From: Benincasa hispida
Taxonomy: Eukaryota > Streptophyta > Magnoliopsida > Cucurbitales > Cucurbitaceae
NCBI RefSeq assembly: GCF_009727055.1
Contig: NC_052357.1
Coordinates: 6,438,318-6,502,317 of the forward strand
DNA: 64,000 nt
Direction of reading: 5' to 3'
Positions within the stretch are counted from its first letter, which is position 1, and each line of letters begins with the position of its first letter. Made by a program: the position numbers and the translations under genes. The notes under the pieces are model-generated. The model ran no database searches, had not been told where the DNA came from, and was given only the letters and a program-made list of their open reading frames with translations. Of the stretch, positions 1-12,924 are shown one piece after another.

Positions 1-1585
1 CTTTTTATATTACGATTGATTGATTACGTTTATTGAGAAGTCAATGTAACCCTAACATATTAGTTACGAGTTTTCTCCTTCTAAATAAACTTTCCAACTC
101 AATTTTCACAATATTACATTTCCAAAAGATGAAACAAAATGTTTGAATCTACCAAAAAAAAAAAAAAAAGGTATGAAAGTTTGAATTGCCTATGTGAGAT
201 TATTACTTTGGCTATATATTCGGGTTTACTTTTTTTTTTTTCACTTTTTTTTTCTTCCCCTTTTTCATTACTCGTAATAATTAATAATTACGTATTACAC
301 GTAGAAGGTTGATGTTTTAATTTTTTTTAGTAGCAATGAAGTTTTATTTTAAAGTTTAAAAATAGTATTTAACTTTTGTATAAAATTTTAGGTATAATAA
401 ATAAACAATATCTAAACTTAGTTTTTACGATCATAAATCTTTAATAATAGTAAAATAAATTATTTTTAACTATATAGAAGACCAAGATAAGATTCAATAT
501 ATAGGAATGATACATAGTAAATAAAATTTTGCCATAGGCGACATAACCATATTAAGTTAAAGAAATTGATGAAGAACGTAGAATTTTGGAGAGAAGTTAG
601 AGGTTGTACTTGTGAAGAACTTTTTAAATTTTCTTACATTCTAGTGAACTTTAATAAATCTTGAAAATTATCTTAAAGAATGTAACAATAATAGATCATT
701 ATATAATACCGCCGCATAACTTCGATACTCCATAACAAAGCACTGTGTTATAATTTTTAAATTACAAACAAATAGGCAAAAATGAAGCTAAACATAAAAA
801 AGGAAGAGATTCATGGAAACAACATACAAAAATGCATCAATGAATCAATCGCTTCAAGTGATTTAGTTTGCATTTTTTTTATATACACTTTTGATAGGTT
901 TTTCAAATTTTATGTGGATTGTACCCATACAAGAATGGATACACTGGTTTGACATGTAATCACCTCCACCTGAATAAGCACGTCCCATCGATGTTAAGTG
1001 CACTTATTGGACTTAAAAGATACTTACATTCGAACAATCGCTTCCTATCAAGAAGTGGAAAATAACTTAAAAGACATGTACATCCAAATAGTACGTTTCA
1101 TCAACAAATGACAAAATAGACATGTACTAATAATGTATGAGCAGAAAAAGAAAGAAAAGATTATTTTATTGTAGTCTTTTTGTGTAAGTGTAGGTTTTTT
1201 TTATTATTATTGTTTTTAATTTTTAACATTATTGAAGTGTGGTAAAGTTGACTAACTTTCATTAAATGAAGAATAATTTACTAACACCTAGCCTTGAAAT
1301 AAACAATTGATTAAAATTAAGCTGATGTTAGATTATTTTTCAACTTAATCTTCATTGTTTAAAAATTTTTAAAATAGGTTTTAATAAAATCATTTTTACA
1401 CAAATCTTTCAAATTATTTCAAAAAAGCCCTTGGTCGGTTTCCTTTTTCTAGATTTTTTACGGGAAAAAAGCGATACATGTAGACATATGTAGTTTTAAT
1501 TATGCGATGACACTTTGGATAAGTTTCAATATAATTCTATTATTTGAAAATTTTCATTTTAACATTTAACGTTTCGAATTTTTTT
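1..1585. other. AT-rich intergenic DNA, no gene seen
   Basis: Very AT-rich sequence with short homopolymer runs. Neither strand has an open frame of useful length, and I found no splice-linked exon series or recognisable RNA gene. Confidence 0.6.
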
Positions 1586-1589
1586 AGGA

Positions 1590-2195
1590 AAACTACTTTT
1601 TCGTTGGTCCTTCGATTTTGATCAAATTTCTATTTGATCACGAGGATAAAAATGATATAATTTTAGTTTTTAAGTTTTGAGTTTAATTTCCGTTTAGTCC
1701 TTAAATTTCAAAATGTTATAATTTTACTATTGAAATTTTAATTGTGTTTTAATTTAGTCTCTATATTTCAAAAATTACAATTTTAACTTCGATTTTTTTT
1801 ATTATTAAAGATTCACTTTCTACCCCTAGCATTAATATCAGTTAATTTAAAAGAAATAAAAGTATTATAATTACTTAAATTTCATTACATCAATATTCAA
1901 ATTGATTCTAAACATTTATCTTATTATCATTTTAAATTAATTAATACATGTTTACGCTAAATACTAAAAGTGAATATTTAATTAAAAGAAAAAAATATAT
2001 AGGTTAAAAGTGTACATTTTGAAACTTAGGAACCAAATTGAAACAAAATTCAAGTCTCAAAGGTAAAGTTGCGATATTTTGAAACGTATGACTAAATTAA
2101 AATCAAATTTAAAACTCAAATACTAAAGTGTAACATTCTGAAACTCATAAACTAAATGGAAATTAAACCTAAAATTTACTGACAAAAAATCTATT
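1590..2195. repeat. Foldback element with degenerate internal units
   Basis: The left arm (about 1590-1800) carries repeated units of the kind TTTAGTCCTTAAATTTCAAAA. The right arm (about 1985-2190) carries the reverse-complement kind, such as TTTTGAAACTTAGGAACCAAA. The two arms could pair into a long imperfect hairpin around an AT-rich loop. There is no coding capacity. It resembles the plant foldback or MITE class built from units of about 35-45 bp. Boundaries are approximate. Confidence 0.5.
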
Positions 2196-3448
2196 ATTTT
2201 AATAAAAAAAATTTTGCTAAAAAATCGTGAAAATTGTTTTAGAACAACCATTTTATTAAATTCTTCATTAAAATATCAATGAAAATATCGAGAAATGGTA
2301 AAAATGGAAAAATGGAAGATTCAACATGATGGAGATTAAAGAATATTTAGGGCCATGTTTCCATCAAAGTTAGCATAGTTGAAAGGACCACGCTTTGAGA
2401 AAAATGACACTACTAAAATAAAAAAACTAAACATATTGCTAGTTTTTGTAATTTTTTCTTAGGGGTGGAGAAAAATATCTGCAGAAGGAATAAATGCTTG
2501 AGAGAAAAATTTGTGAAAAGAGCGAGATAGGTGAAAATCACATGTTCGAAGAAACGATGAGAATAAAAAAAAGTGAAATGGTTAGATCCGTTTCATAATT
2601 ATTTGGCTTCTAAATTAAGTTTATAAATATTATTTTTATAATTTTTTTTTACTATATTAAAAATTAAAACTAAGTTTTGAAAGAAAAAAAAATAGTTTTT
2701 CTAACCTTTTGTTTTTGTTTATAGAATTTGATTAGAAATCATATATGAGGTTTCTTTAAGAAATAATGACAATTGTATGAAAATTAGATGGAAATAATCA
2801 TGTATATCAAAAATAGAAAACTAATAAATGAAATCGATGTCAAATGAGTCCTTGATTTATAAAGTAAGATGTCACAATGAGCATAACTCAACTGACATGG
2901 ATCACTCTTGAAGTTGGAGCTTCAATTCTCCCACCATACATATTGTAAGAAAAAAAAAAGTGAGACGTTTTCATCTTCAAATGGAAGAAATTTACTTACC
3001 AAGCATAAACGTGATTCTTAGGTTTACCTATTTGTCTCTTCCCCTTTTTCCCCTCATGTCTTAGTCCTCATTTTTGTTAATTGAATGAGAGGGAACACCC
3101 TAAAATTTTCTTATCGTCTATGATATATTTGCCTATCCCTACAAATTTTTTCTAGAGTAGGAAGAATAATTTATTACAAACTTCTAAACTATTTCTCATA
3201 GAATGACACATTAAAAATGTACACACGGATATGATAGAACAAAGAAACAATGATATTGTCTTAACGTTGGTCAAATTAAAATGTCAGTACCTTTTAGATG
3301 ACACCATTATGAATGAACTAAGGTCTTTCCATTTTGTATACATATTGTCCCCACGTCATATCTTTTTATTTTTTTATTTTTTTAAAAAAGAACTAATATT
3401 AAAGACTATTATGAACGATTTTGAAAGTTTAGCTAGTTAAAATGAGAC
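2196..3448. other. AT-rich intergenic DNA
   Basis: No supported gene. A 69-codon open frame near 3231-3440 is short, rich in AT-driven residues and unlike any family I know, so I do not call it. Confidence 0.5.
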
Positions 3449-3451
3449 ACT

Positions 3452-4975
3452 TACTACAAGAAAATAAAAACTCTCCTGACACCAGGAACAACCATTAGAA
3501 GTTTAATAGTGGGAGTTAGACTAACTCTCGACATTGTAAAGTTGGCGTCAGGAGAGTAAACTAACTCCCAATGTCATATATGACCGTCGGGAGTTAGTCT
3601 CAATCTCCCGTCGCTTAACATTAGGACGTCAGGAGGTGTTTGATAACTCTTGACGGGTTCAATAGACCATCAGGTAATGGGGTTTAAAACCCCATATTTG
3701 AAATCGACAAACAATTAAAAACTAGGGCTTTTCCTCTCTGCCTCTTCGTCTCTCTATTCGATGTCCCTTCGTCTCTCCATCACTTCAATCGCGACAGATG
3801 TCCCAATCACACCAGCAACTAGTTCGTGAAGCATCGACGTCCAGCAGTCGCAATTCATTTGTTGATCTCTCTCTTACCCAATCTAGGATGTTGGTTAGAT
3901 CGAGCTCGTCCACGTGATGCACGTCAGTTCTCTCTCTTCTTTGTTGATCTCTCTATCACTCGATCTCTGTCCGTTGCCAACCACCGGCCTAAGCACCGTC
4001 TAGCCACTAGCCTTCGTGTTTTTGGTGTAGATCCAGCTGTCACCATCGTCTACTGATCTCAGTAGGGTAGTCTTAACTCTGTTATCCTTGTGGGTTTTTG
4101 TTGGAGTTTCTGTTTGGGTAATGATTTGGTTAATTTAGACACAAATTTCATGGTGTATCTTTGTTTTTGTGTGTTTGTGGAGGGGTGAGTGTGAAATGTT
4201 AATGATTTGGTATTGTTTGGTGTTTTAAAATTGTTCGTAGGATTCATCGAAGTGGGTTGATCGTTAGTAAGTGTAAGTTTGTTTTTGTATGTTTGTGGAG
4301 GGGTGGGTGTGAAATGTTCATGATTTGGACTTGTTTGGTATCTTGGAATTGTTTGTAATATTCATTGAAATGGGTTGATAATATAATATGCTCTAATATC
4401 TCAACTAAATTATATTGTAGGTAAATTTGATGAACTTAATTATATTGTAGGCAAATTTGATGCTTTGAAGGTGTTTTTAGGAGTCACAAGCCGCATGTAA
4501 ACACACTTCTCTTGTACTCTCTATATATGTAAACATTAATTATTCTCTAGTACACCTATCTCTTTTATATGTAACAACAATACTAACAACAATCTTGGTT
4601 GCTTTTTAATATATGTGAAAACTTTTCCTTTGCTCAATTATTATCGATGTGGATCCTAACTTTTAGGTTATGAAGATCAACATTAAAAATAATTAAATTA
4701 ATAATAAATATTCTATAAAAAAAATAAGAATCTCCCGATGGGTTAACACCTCATCAGGAGATTTATGAGCAATTTAGATATAATGAACTCCCGACGCCAG
4801 TAGCCACCAAGTCGGAAGTTTAAACTAACTCTCAACGTTGTACATACGGCGTGAGGAGTTAGTTTAAACTCCCAATGGGGAGATGACCAGCATCGGGAGT
4901 AAGTTTCCCGACGGAGATTTTCTAGCTATTTCCTAACGATGTTAGATGTCAGAAGAATATCTTTCTCTCGTAGTG
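3452..4975. mobile_element. Non-autonomous CACTA (En/Spm-type) DNA transposon
   Basis: The left end reads TACTACAAGAAAA, a C-to-T variant of the usual CACTACAAGAAAA. The right end, read inward on the minus strand, is CACTACGAGAGAAAG. The flanking bases are ACT at 3449-3451 and ACT at 4976-4978, which gives the 3-bp target duplication typical of this superfamily. Both subterminal regions (about 3475-3640 and 4730-4920) are dense in direct and inverted copies of a motif like CTCCCGACG / CGTCGGGAGTTAG, as expected for transposase-binding subterminal repeats. The 1.5-kb body has no transposase, so the element would depend on an autonomous partner. The open frame at 3826-4056 inside it is not recognisable. 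Confidence 0.85.
4160..4380. repeat. Tandem duplication inside the CACTA element
   Basis: About 103 bases at 4160-4262 recur at 4278-4380 (offset 118) with scattered substitutions. Both copies share GTTTGTGGAGGGGTG and end in GGGTTGAT. A second small duplication with the core TTATATTGTAGG follows at about 4408-4462. Confidence 0.7.
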
Positions 4976-4978
4976 ACT

Positions 4979-6830
4979 TGTAACGATAATAGTATAATTA
5001 AAAGTTACTTTCAACCTCACCACCACCATATTTTTTTTAACAAAATTTTTGACAAGAGAGACGTTTATCAATGTTAAACTACATGATTTAGCCCTTGAAC
5101 ATTTTAGGTTTGAATCGATTTTATCTTTGAATCTAATAGATCATTGAATTTTCAAATTTATATCTAATAGATCTTTAATCTATTCGACTTTTTTCAAAAT
5201 TTATAAACCTATCAGACACAAAATTAAAAGCTTCGATCTTATATTTAATAAATTAGGGAAGTCTTAAAATTTTCAATAATGTCATAAAACTATACACATT
5301 AAATTAAAATTTTAGAGACGTATTATACATTTTTCTAAATTAAGAGACTTCTAATGTAAACTTGAACTTATAATTCTAATTTTAGACTGCAAGAATATGG
5401 ACCAATATTATTATGGGCAAATTTAGATCAAATGAAATAGGCTAGGCGGTTGAAGACCATTAAAAAAATGTCAAACTCATACTCAAATAAATCCACAACT
5501 AACTAATCATTTGATCAATCAACTCTAATTTTACTTATTAAGATTAAGAAAAAAATCATACCATATAGATTACAAATTCACTATTGAGATACGTGAAAGT
5601 TAATGGTTTTTTTTTTCTTTTAATGATAAGTCAATAAATACAATTAAAGCCAACATTAAAGTTGAACGGTTTAGGGAGAAAATATTAAGAAAGTAATAAA
5701 TTTTCATGTGACAAAATTTATGATAGACACTTAAATTAGTTGCAAAAAGATAAATATAATTCGAGACGCAACAAATATTTTTTAGACGAGGAAAAGTGGG
5801 AAAAAGATGTTTAAATTATATTTTGGTCTCTAAACTTTAAATCGAGTTCTGTTTTGGTTCCTAAACTTTAAAAAACATTTGTTATAGTTCCTAAACTTTA
5901 AAAGCATGTTTATTTTGGTCTCTACTATTAAAATTCCGTTAACACTTATACATAATGGTGTGATGACTTATTTGTGGATGACTAGACTGTCAAATAAATT
6001 AGTCATACTAAAAAATCTAGGGTTTCAATTTTGAATTAGATGGCAAAATGATTTTCATTGGAGATCTCAAAAGTCATTTTGCCTCTAAGATTTTGGTCGT
6101 TCACTATTTTGGCACGTTGATTGTTGATATTTTATTTTACCTTCATCATGCTCAATCCATATTAGATGTAATTTTATTCTTAAATAAATTTCATATTTAA
6201 AGAGTTAATATAAACTTAAAGTAAATGTTTTTTAAAAATTTAGACACTTAAACGAATATTTGTAAAAATTTAAGGATAAAAATAGAATAAAATTCATATT
6301 TTTGGGAACAAAACAAGATTTGAGAGGGAGAGAGACATGGGTGTTGGTTGCCGACAGAGGCAGCCGAGGAGGAAGTGGGTCCCACCAAAGAAGAGTAAAA
6401 AACTCATTGAAAAACAAACACGTTTTATTTGAAAGTAATATAATATATAATTCTTTCTCTCTCTCCCAGGAAAATAAAGAGAATTAAAGAAAAAAGGTTT
6501 CTATTGGATACCGAATTTTTCTTTATTCCCATACTACCCCTGCCCGCTGCCCTTAAATTGAAGATTTGAAAATTGGTAGGGGCAATGGTAGCACGTGTTT
6601 GGCGAGTTGGGTGGATGGCTTATTCAGCACAGAGCTTTTAGTCCAATCCTCATAAAAGCAACTTTATTTTATTTTATTTTTATTATTTAATTAACTATTC
6701 CTACTTTACCTCCATTCAGCCTATCCAGATGTTTCACGTGCACTTTCTCTCTCTAACCAAGTCCCCGTAATTATTGTAAATCGTACATCTTAATTCATTA
6801 TTATTATTATTATTTTTAAGGAACTTCATT
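4979..6830. other. Intergenic DNA
   Basis: No gene supported. It includes a short repeat array at 5816-5945 (listed separately). The overlapping opposite-strand frames at 6232-6487 are short and mutually exclusive and look like chance. Confidence 0.5.
5816..5945. repeat. Degenerate tandem units (GGTCTCTAAACTTTAAA type)
   Basis: Four imperfect copies of a unit of about 35 bp containing TTTTGGT(C/T)(C/T)CTAAACTTTAAA occur between 5816 and 5945. It looks like one arm of the same class of foldback seen at 1590-2195, without its partner arm. Confidence 0.5.
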
Positions 6831-6834
6831 ACGA

Positions 6835-7620
6835 CTAAATAGATTTACCGGCAAAATCCTCGTTAGATGCATAGGACATCCAATTAAGATAAGAAGAAAA
6901 CCAACAAATCTTGTAATCTTTCAAACTAGAGGAAGAAGATTGAGCAACAAAATTAATTACAACACGCACTAAAGTGTGAATAACAAAATTACATATATGA
7001 TTACACTTAACAAAAGATTGCTCACCAACCAGACACACAAGAACTGACGAGACATCTACCACATTTTTTGTTTCAAAGATATCAACGGACGACTCATTAA
7101 GGGCACAGTTGATATTTGCCGAGTTTGATTCCACAACCAAATGCTGCAACAACTCTCCTCTAAGCTGAAGTAGAGAAGCTAAACCAACTATGATAGCCTC
7201 ACCTTCTAGAGCTTTGATGGACCACAACCTGTAATCAACATGCTTGTATTTGGCGCAGATAGGAGATCATCGAGAGTCACGAATGACTCAACCTAGACCA
7301 TCAATCCTTTTTTCACTACACCAAGATGCATCAACGTTGAGCTTCCAAAAACTACCAGGGGAAGGGATTCAGATTTCATGATTCACACGGTTCTCAAAAC
7401 TCACCGGATTTGGGAACACATTGGCACCACCTGAAGAGAAAGGAAGATAATTGTCAATAAGATTGAACACATGAAAAACATTAGACTTATTGCAACGAGC
7501 ATCCGAATTCAAAAAGTGACTTTTGTAGTTCCAAATATTCCATAAAACAATAATAGCCTTTGGAAGATCCTCAATCCTCAACTTGCTCACAATCCAAGCC
7601 CAAAGATCCAAAGTCGACCA
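6835..7620 (-). pseudogene. Decayed RNase-H-domain ORF, LINE-type (non-LTR) remnant
   Basis: On the minus strand, three pieces follow in order. A segment with WAWIV...IIVLWNIWNYKSHF (7369-7611) resembles the conserved stretch before the RNase H domain in plant non-LTR ORF2 relatives. Next come WKLNVDASW and VIRDSR (about 7230-7345), the start of an RVT_3-type RNase H fold with the first catalytic Asp. Last is EGEAIIVGL...LLQHLVVESNSANI (6835-7227), the helix and strand carrying the second and third acidic sites. In-frame stops separate the parts, so it cannot be expressed as one protein. No reverse transcriptase lies upstream. A domesticated RNase-H-like gene fragment is the alternative. Confidence 0.6.
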
Positions 7621-8699
7621 TTCTTCCCTACAAGAATCAAAGGAATCATATAAGTTGGAGAAATATTCACGTCACACTGTTTCTTTAGAACTTACACAAC
7701 CACATAACATGGCTAGAAGACTATTTCCTATATTTTAAATTTAAAGTTTTTTTTATTTAACTTTTCAATTATTTATTTTTGAAAACAAGTCATTTTAGAA
7801 AAAAAAAAAAAAGTGATGTATTTGTCAATCACTCAAAATAGTTTTTGAGACATTCTCAAAGTTTATTTTAAACCGTTTTCCTCAAAATAGTTTAAATAAA
7901 AATGTTTTTCTTTCAAGAAATACTTTTTTTTAGTCATTCAAAATAGGCTCTTAGTCACTACGATTAGGGTTTAATTTCGAGTTCACTCTATAATTCTATG
8001 ATCCACATCATATATATTTCTTTTAGTTTAACATGTTAAAAACAAATATTTGAATCTCCAACTTTGCAGTGGAAAAAGATGATTTCTTTGTAGTTTGATT
8101 AAATCTTACAAAATTAATTTGTTGCTATCATATTCCTTTCTTTATTTATTAATGAAAAAACTTGGGTGCAACTTGCAACTCAAAGTGCACCCAATGCAAA
8201 TGTGCTATCAAGCAATTATTTAAAAGAATAAATAAATTATTTTATTTTATTTTTACTATGTTAAAAAAGAAGAGCATAATGTCATGGGGTCAGTATTTGA
8301 GACGACCAACCGTGCGACACTTGGATGTTCTTTCTTATCAAACAACTGTACTTCATTCATGAGCATTAAACCCTTGTACACTCAATAAGCTATATTGGAA
8401 CATTGGATTGTTTTATATAAATAAACATGTGTCTTGTACCTAATGTGGTAGTTGCAAGGATGATTTGTGATTTTTCCAATTAAAACTTGTTATGCCTATT
8501 TTTAGTCAATTAGGTGTTAGAAAATGTTAAAAAAAAAAAAAAAAAAAACTCTCTCTTTTGCCCTCTACTATCCCACTACCTTACTTTGTCTTAGAGAGCT
8601 ATGTGGCTCCAACCCATAGCCACATTTAATATTTTGAAAATGGTTTAATAGGCATTTTGAAAGTTTAAAAACAATCTTTAAATAGTAGTGGAAGTTTAG
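7621..8699. other. Intergenic DNA
   Basis: AT-rich, with poly-A runs near 7801 and 8530. No exon series or RNA gene recognised. Confidence 0.5.
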
Positions 8700-9015
8700 G
8701 GATCATTTGAGGTGTTTAGTTTGTTATTATAATTGGTGGTTATTATAGTCAATGAATTATAATAGTTTGTGTTTAAAGCACAAACTATTTTAGTCTCGGT
8801 TATAATAGTTTGTGTTTAGAGTGCAAACTATTTTTATTTGGATAAGAAATAGTAAAGAAGAAATGAGAAGATGAGTGAGAAATAGTAAATATCACAGCAA
8901 AAAGAATTTTGAAATAATATTTACTATACTTAATTATAGGTTATAAATAGTTGTAAATACTACTATTATATTTGGTGCCCCAAATATGGAGTGAACTATA
9001 ATAATCCCTTAAAAT
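8700..9015. repeat. MITE-like repeat (TTATAATAGTTTGTG family)
   Basis: The segment contains two internal copies of TTATAATAGTTTGTGTTTA followed by CAAACTATTTT, and ends in GGTGCCCCAAATATGGAG. A related segment lies at about 40335-40600. One with reverse-complement features (GGGTGCTCCATGTTTGG) lies near 24000-24200. It is noncoding, and I could not fix exact termini. Confidence 0.4.
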
Positions 9016-10015
9016 TGTGAAATTTAAACCATATATAAAATTTAACTCCAAAACTATGATGTGTTCATGACTTGGTCTAAAAGGCTAGTTGGGTTAAAGT
9101 AGCTTTTAGACTCATTTAAATTGTTCAGATTGTAAATTTTTTGAACCTAAACAATTGTTATAAGATAAAACAATGAACTAAATACTCGAAATAGTTAGAT
9201 TGGATTGGTTCGGATTGTTCAAGTCATTTTATTACTCTTATTATTATTTTATAAAAAGTGAACTGTTAATATCTAACCATCCAATTTATTTATTTTCAAA
9301 ACATACAAATAAGATGAGTAACTCAATTTCAATTCATATTATTAAAAAATATATTACAAAATGGATTATATTCCAAAAACATAAAATAGATAACTGTTAC
9401 ACACCCCTAGCATATGAAAAACTATTAACAACGATGTGATTGGAAGTTGTTTTAGAAAAATAGTTTAATGCATTCATAGGGGTGTATGAGGTAATAAGTA
9501 CTTGTAAACTCGAAGGAATCGTGAAGTTGGGGAGTTGTGAACTCTTAGGACTTATTACAGTATAAAGAGTTAATATGATATAAAATTAATGTTTTTTTTA
9601 ATAGTAGGACCCACGAATTCTTTAGTCTAAATAAAGAGTGAAGTTCACAATTTCATACCTTCCAACTTCTTAGTCCAAATACCCCCTAATAAATTATGTT
9701 ATATTTAGATTTACACTTTAATAAAGTACTTTTAAGTGTTAACTTATTTTGTTTAAAAGATTGTTAATTTTTAAAATCAATATATGAAGACGAGAATTTG
9801 AACACATGACTTTTTAATGGAGAGTATTTTGTTGGATTTTAGCTAAAAGTTAAAAGAGTAGTTGTCCCACGTTGAAAAGATTAAAGGAAGTGATTGGTTC
9901 TAAGTACCAAGAGAAGAGCCTATGACTTTGATTTCAAATTATCTCAATTAGAAACACTTTACGTTTTAGTGTGCTAACATTTAGTTAAATTCATGTCTTG
10001 TATTTCCTCATAGAG
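9016..10015. other. Intergenic DNA
   Basis: No gene. The stretch at 9080-9480 is weakly reminiscent of the GGGTTGGGTT-rich MITEs at 11.4 and 12.9 kb, but it is too degraded to delimit. Confidence 0.4.
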
Positions 10016-10019
10016 AGTG

Positions 10020-10150
10020 GAAAAAAGTACAAAGTCCCACATTGATTAGAAAAGGAAATGATCATAAGTATATAAGCGAGGACAATGTTCTCAATTGATA
10101 CGAGTTTTTGGAGATACCAAAAGAGAAGCCACTACTTGCAAGAGGATTTC
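10020..10150 (+). repeat. Fragment of a TRIM-like terminal repeat
   Basis: It contains AAAGTCCCACATTGATTAG, then ATCATAAGTATATAAGCGAGG and CCAAAAGAGAAGCC. The same order of motifs occurs in the two terminal repeats of the element at 40725-41445. Only one terminal repeat is present here. A weaker match (TTGTCCCACGTTG) starts near 9860. Confidence 0.5.
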
Positions 10151-11003
10151 AATCTTGTGTTGATATGTTGGAGATACCTTTTCTTTTTCTTAAAAGAATC
10201 TAGGATATAGTTAACAAAATGCAATAGAAAAGTGACTCATATTACAAAGAATAAGAAGATTAGAGGGACAAATATGAAGATAAACGAAGAACTTCTTCAT
10301 TAAATTGTTGAAGATAACCAAATGGTTTGTATTTTGGTGGACTTTGTGGGGACTTAAATGTGAAGATGATTATAGGGTTTGGTCTTTTATTTATTTTTTT
10401 CTTTTAGTTTTGGACTCGAGTAATGAGCTTTTTAAATAGGTTGCCTAGTTTTAGATTGGGAAATATTAGATGAGTTGCTTGTTTTTTTTCTTTAAAAAAG
10501 GTACGTATAGAAATAAATACGTCAAATCGCGTGTCAGATACGTATCTGTGAAGTATTGGTAACTGATACGTGTCTGATACGGATTCTTTGCCTCACATAA
10601 AGTATCTGTGTTTCATAGATTACCAACAACGATAGAGATATTAGCCTCTTGGAAGCTGAAGATATTGTGGAAGGTACCGTCACTATCAAGGGAAAAATTC
10701 GCCTTTAATTGTTGAGTTCAATGCATTAGGTCATCAAGCTTCTCAATGGGGAAGGGTCTTTATCATTTGAAATTTGGGTTTTAATTGAGGATATCTTTTT
10801 TATTGGCATGACATTAATTTCACTTCTTTTTGTCATGTTCCTCGACAGAAGAACAGATCTGTTTATGCTATTGCAACTTTGAGATCCTCCCAAATTATTC
10901 TTTGATCTAGTGCAATATTTTTCGAGATAATATTCTTCTTATCATCTTAGACGAAAAAGTAAGATTGTAGTTATGTGGTTGGTGGTTCTTTTGTACCTTT
11001 ACT

Positions 11004-11036
<33 letters not shown>

Positions 11037-11353
11037 ATTTTCCAAGATCAGTACACTCTTGTCAACCTTACAATCATGACTAATTTTTAATACCAAACTT
11101 TACCTTTGTATTTGAAATCCAAAATAGTGTGATAACATTGCTTAGTCTCAAAGTAGGTATAAAAACCTTTTTTTAAGTATTTATTGATCTCAAAATCTCA
11201 AATTTACATTTCTTTTCATATAATTAATACGAAGAACTAATATTTAATTCAATGACACCATTTATTTACTCAACCATTTCTACATATATAGATTCAATAA
11301 TATGAAAGTGGAGATTTGAAAATTCATTCTTAAGAAATATGATCTCTTAATCA
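10151..11353. other. Intergenic DNA
   Basis: No supported gene. There is a poly-A tract of about 30 bases near 11005-11034. The low-complexity sequence around it has no long frame. Confidence 0.5.
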
Positions 11354-11856
11354 GATATGGATAGGGGTGTACATAGGTTGAGTTGAGTTGGATTGGATTG
11401 TTGGGTTATAATTTGTTCTTTTTTCTTTTTAATTAAAAATATGTAAATTTATATACTGACTAATAACTAAAATCTCAAAATTCAAGGTGCTAAATACCAA
11501 TTATATCTAAGATATTTATTGCAAACTTCAAATAAAGACAAATATCATAATAATTTTAAAATAAAAATATTTAAAATTCACAAATTAATCAATGCAAAGT
11601 AATCAAATTTCAAACAAAGAGAAATATATATGGCATATTTTATTTATATATATATAAAAAATCGGGTTGGGTTGGATCAATCCAAATTCTTTTTAGCCAA
11701 CCCATGACCCAATCCAATCCAACAAAAATAGAAAAAATTTAACCCAATCCAACGCAAAAACAAAACTAACCCAATTCAACCCAACCCTTATATTTTGAGT
11801 TGGGTAGTCCAGATTGTTCTGATTGTCGGGTTATTTGAACACTCTTGATATGGATA
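11354..11856. mobile_element. MITE with 10-bp flanking direct repeat
   Basis: GATATGGATA occurs at 11354-11363 and again at 11847-11856. The intervening segment begins AGGGGTGTACATAGGTTGAG and ends TTGAACACTCTT, an imperfect terminal inverted repeat (AGGGGTGTACA against AAGAGTGTTCA). The interior is rich in GGGTTGG / CCAACCC words. It is noncoding. An 8-bp (hAT) or 9-bp (Mutator-like) target duplication both fit, because the repeat overlaps the element end. Confidence 0.6.
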
Positions 11857-12916
11857 CGAATTAAATAGGAAATCTGTATACAATATACAAAACAACAAAA
11901 CGAGTAAAAAAGTTAAAAATGAAAAATATAGATAATAGAATATGGAACTAGACATGGTTTTCTTGAATGGTTATTACCACAATTTCTGCACATGACCATA
12001 TGATAAATTAAATAATAGCAGAAGTGATTGAATTTATAAACTAATACCATATTCATAACTTATTGCAAATTAATCAGTCAACTCATTGGAATTTCATCAA
12101 AATTTGAGCCCCAGCTGGAAAATAAAAGACCAATTAACGTCGTGATAAAATAAAATAAATTTAATTTTTTTTAACATACCAATTTAATTTAGTTAGCCAT
12201 TGAAAAAAAAAAGGTTATTGCCAGCTATTTTTTTGTTTATTAAAAAAAAATGTGAAGAGCAATTATTAAAATAAACAAGTTACGTGACGGGAATGATATG
12301 CCCTCAAATTAAACTTTCTTATTTCTTTGACATAACATGTTTTAAATCCCTTTATTTTTCTTGAATTTTGAAGGGATTTTTCTTTTTTCAAAATTCCAAA
12401 ATATATCTTTCAATCATTTTCTGACTTTTATAGAAATAACCAAATGAACTTAAACGATTTTAAATGGTCACAATTTCTTATTTCAAATTACCAAAAAAGG
12501 AAATACTCATCTCTATTTATCCGAGGTCTAAAGAGATATTCCAGTTAAAGATTCATTCATCAATTATTTCGGACTTAAGTGATATGATGTATATAATTTT
12601 GACTAAGAGATCATATGTTCAAATTGTCTACCCACAAACTAGTGGTAGATCCAGAAATTTTGTTGACGGAAGGTTTTATATAATTTCATAAAAATAAATG
12701 TCTAAAAGGGTTTGAAGGATAGATATGACTAGCTAGTGGTTTTGATACGGTGACAATTTATATATATATAAAGATTATAAAGCTAGGGTACTCAAATCCC
12801 TTGGACCCATGCTAAATCCGCCCCGCCAATAACTCATCAAATGAAAATAACTTATAAATTTGAAAGTAAAAAAATGAGATTTATGTCAAAAATTAAAAAC
12901 CAAAAGAAAAAAAGTC
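11857..12916. other. Intergenic DNA
   Basis: No gene supported. The 75-codon frame at 12464-12691 is isolated and unrecognised. Confidence 0.5.
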
Positions 12917-12924
12917 ATAAATAT

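Noticed and set aside
3826..4056. 76-codon + strand ORF inside the CACTA element
   Set aside because: No known domain, Arg/Leu-rich by composition, and located in a CT-rich noncoding stretch of the element.
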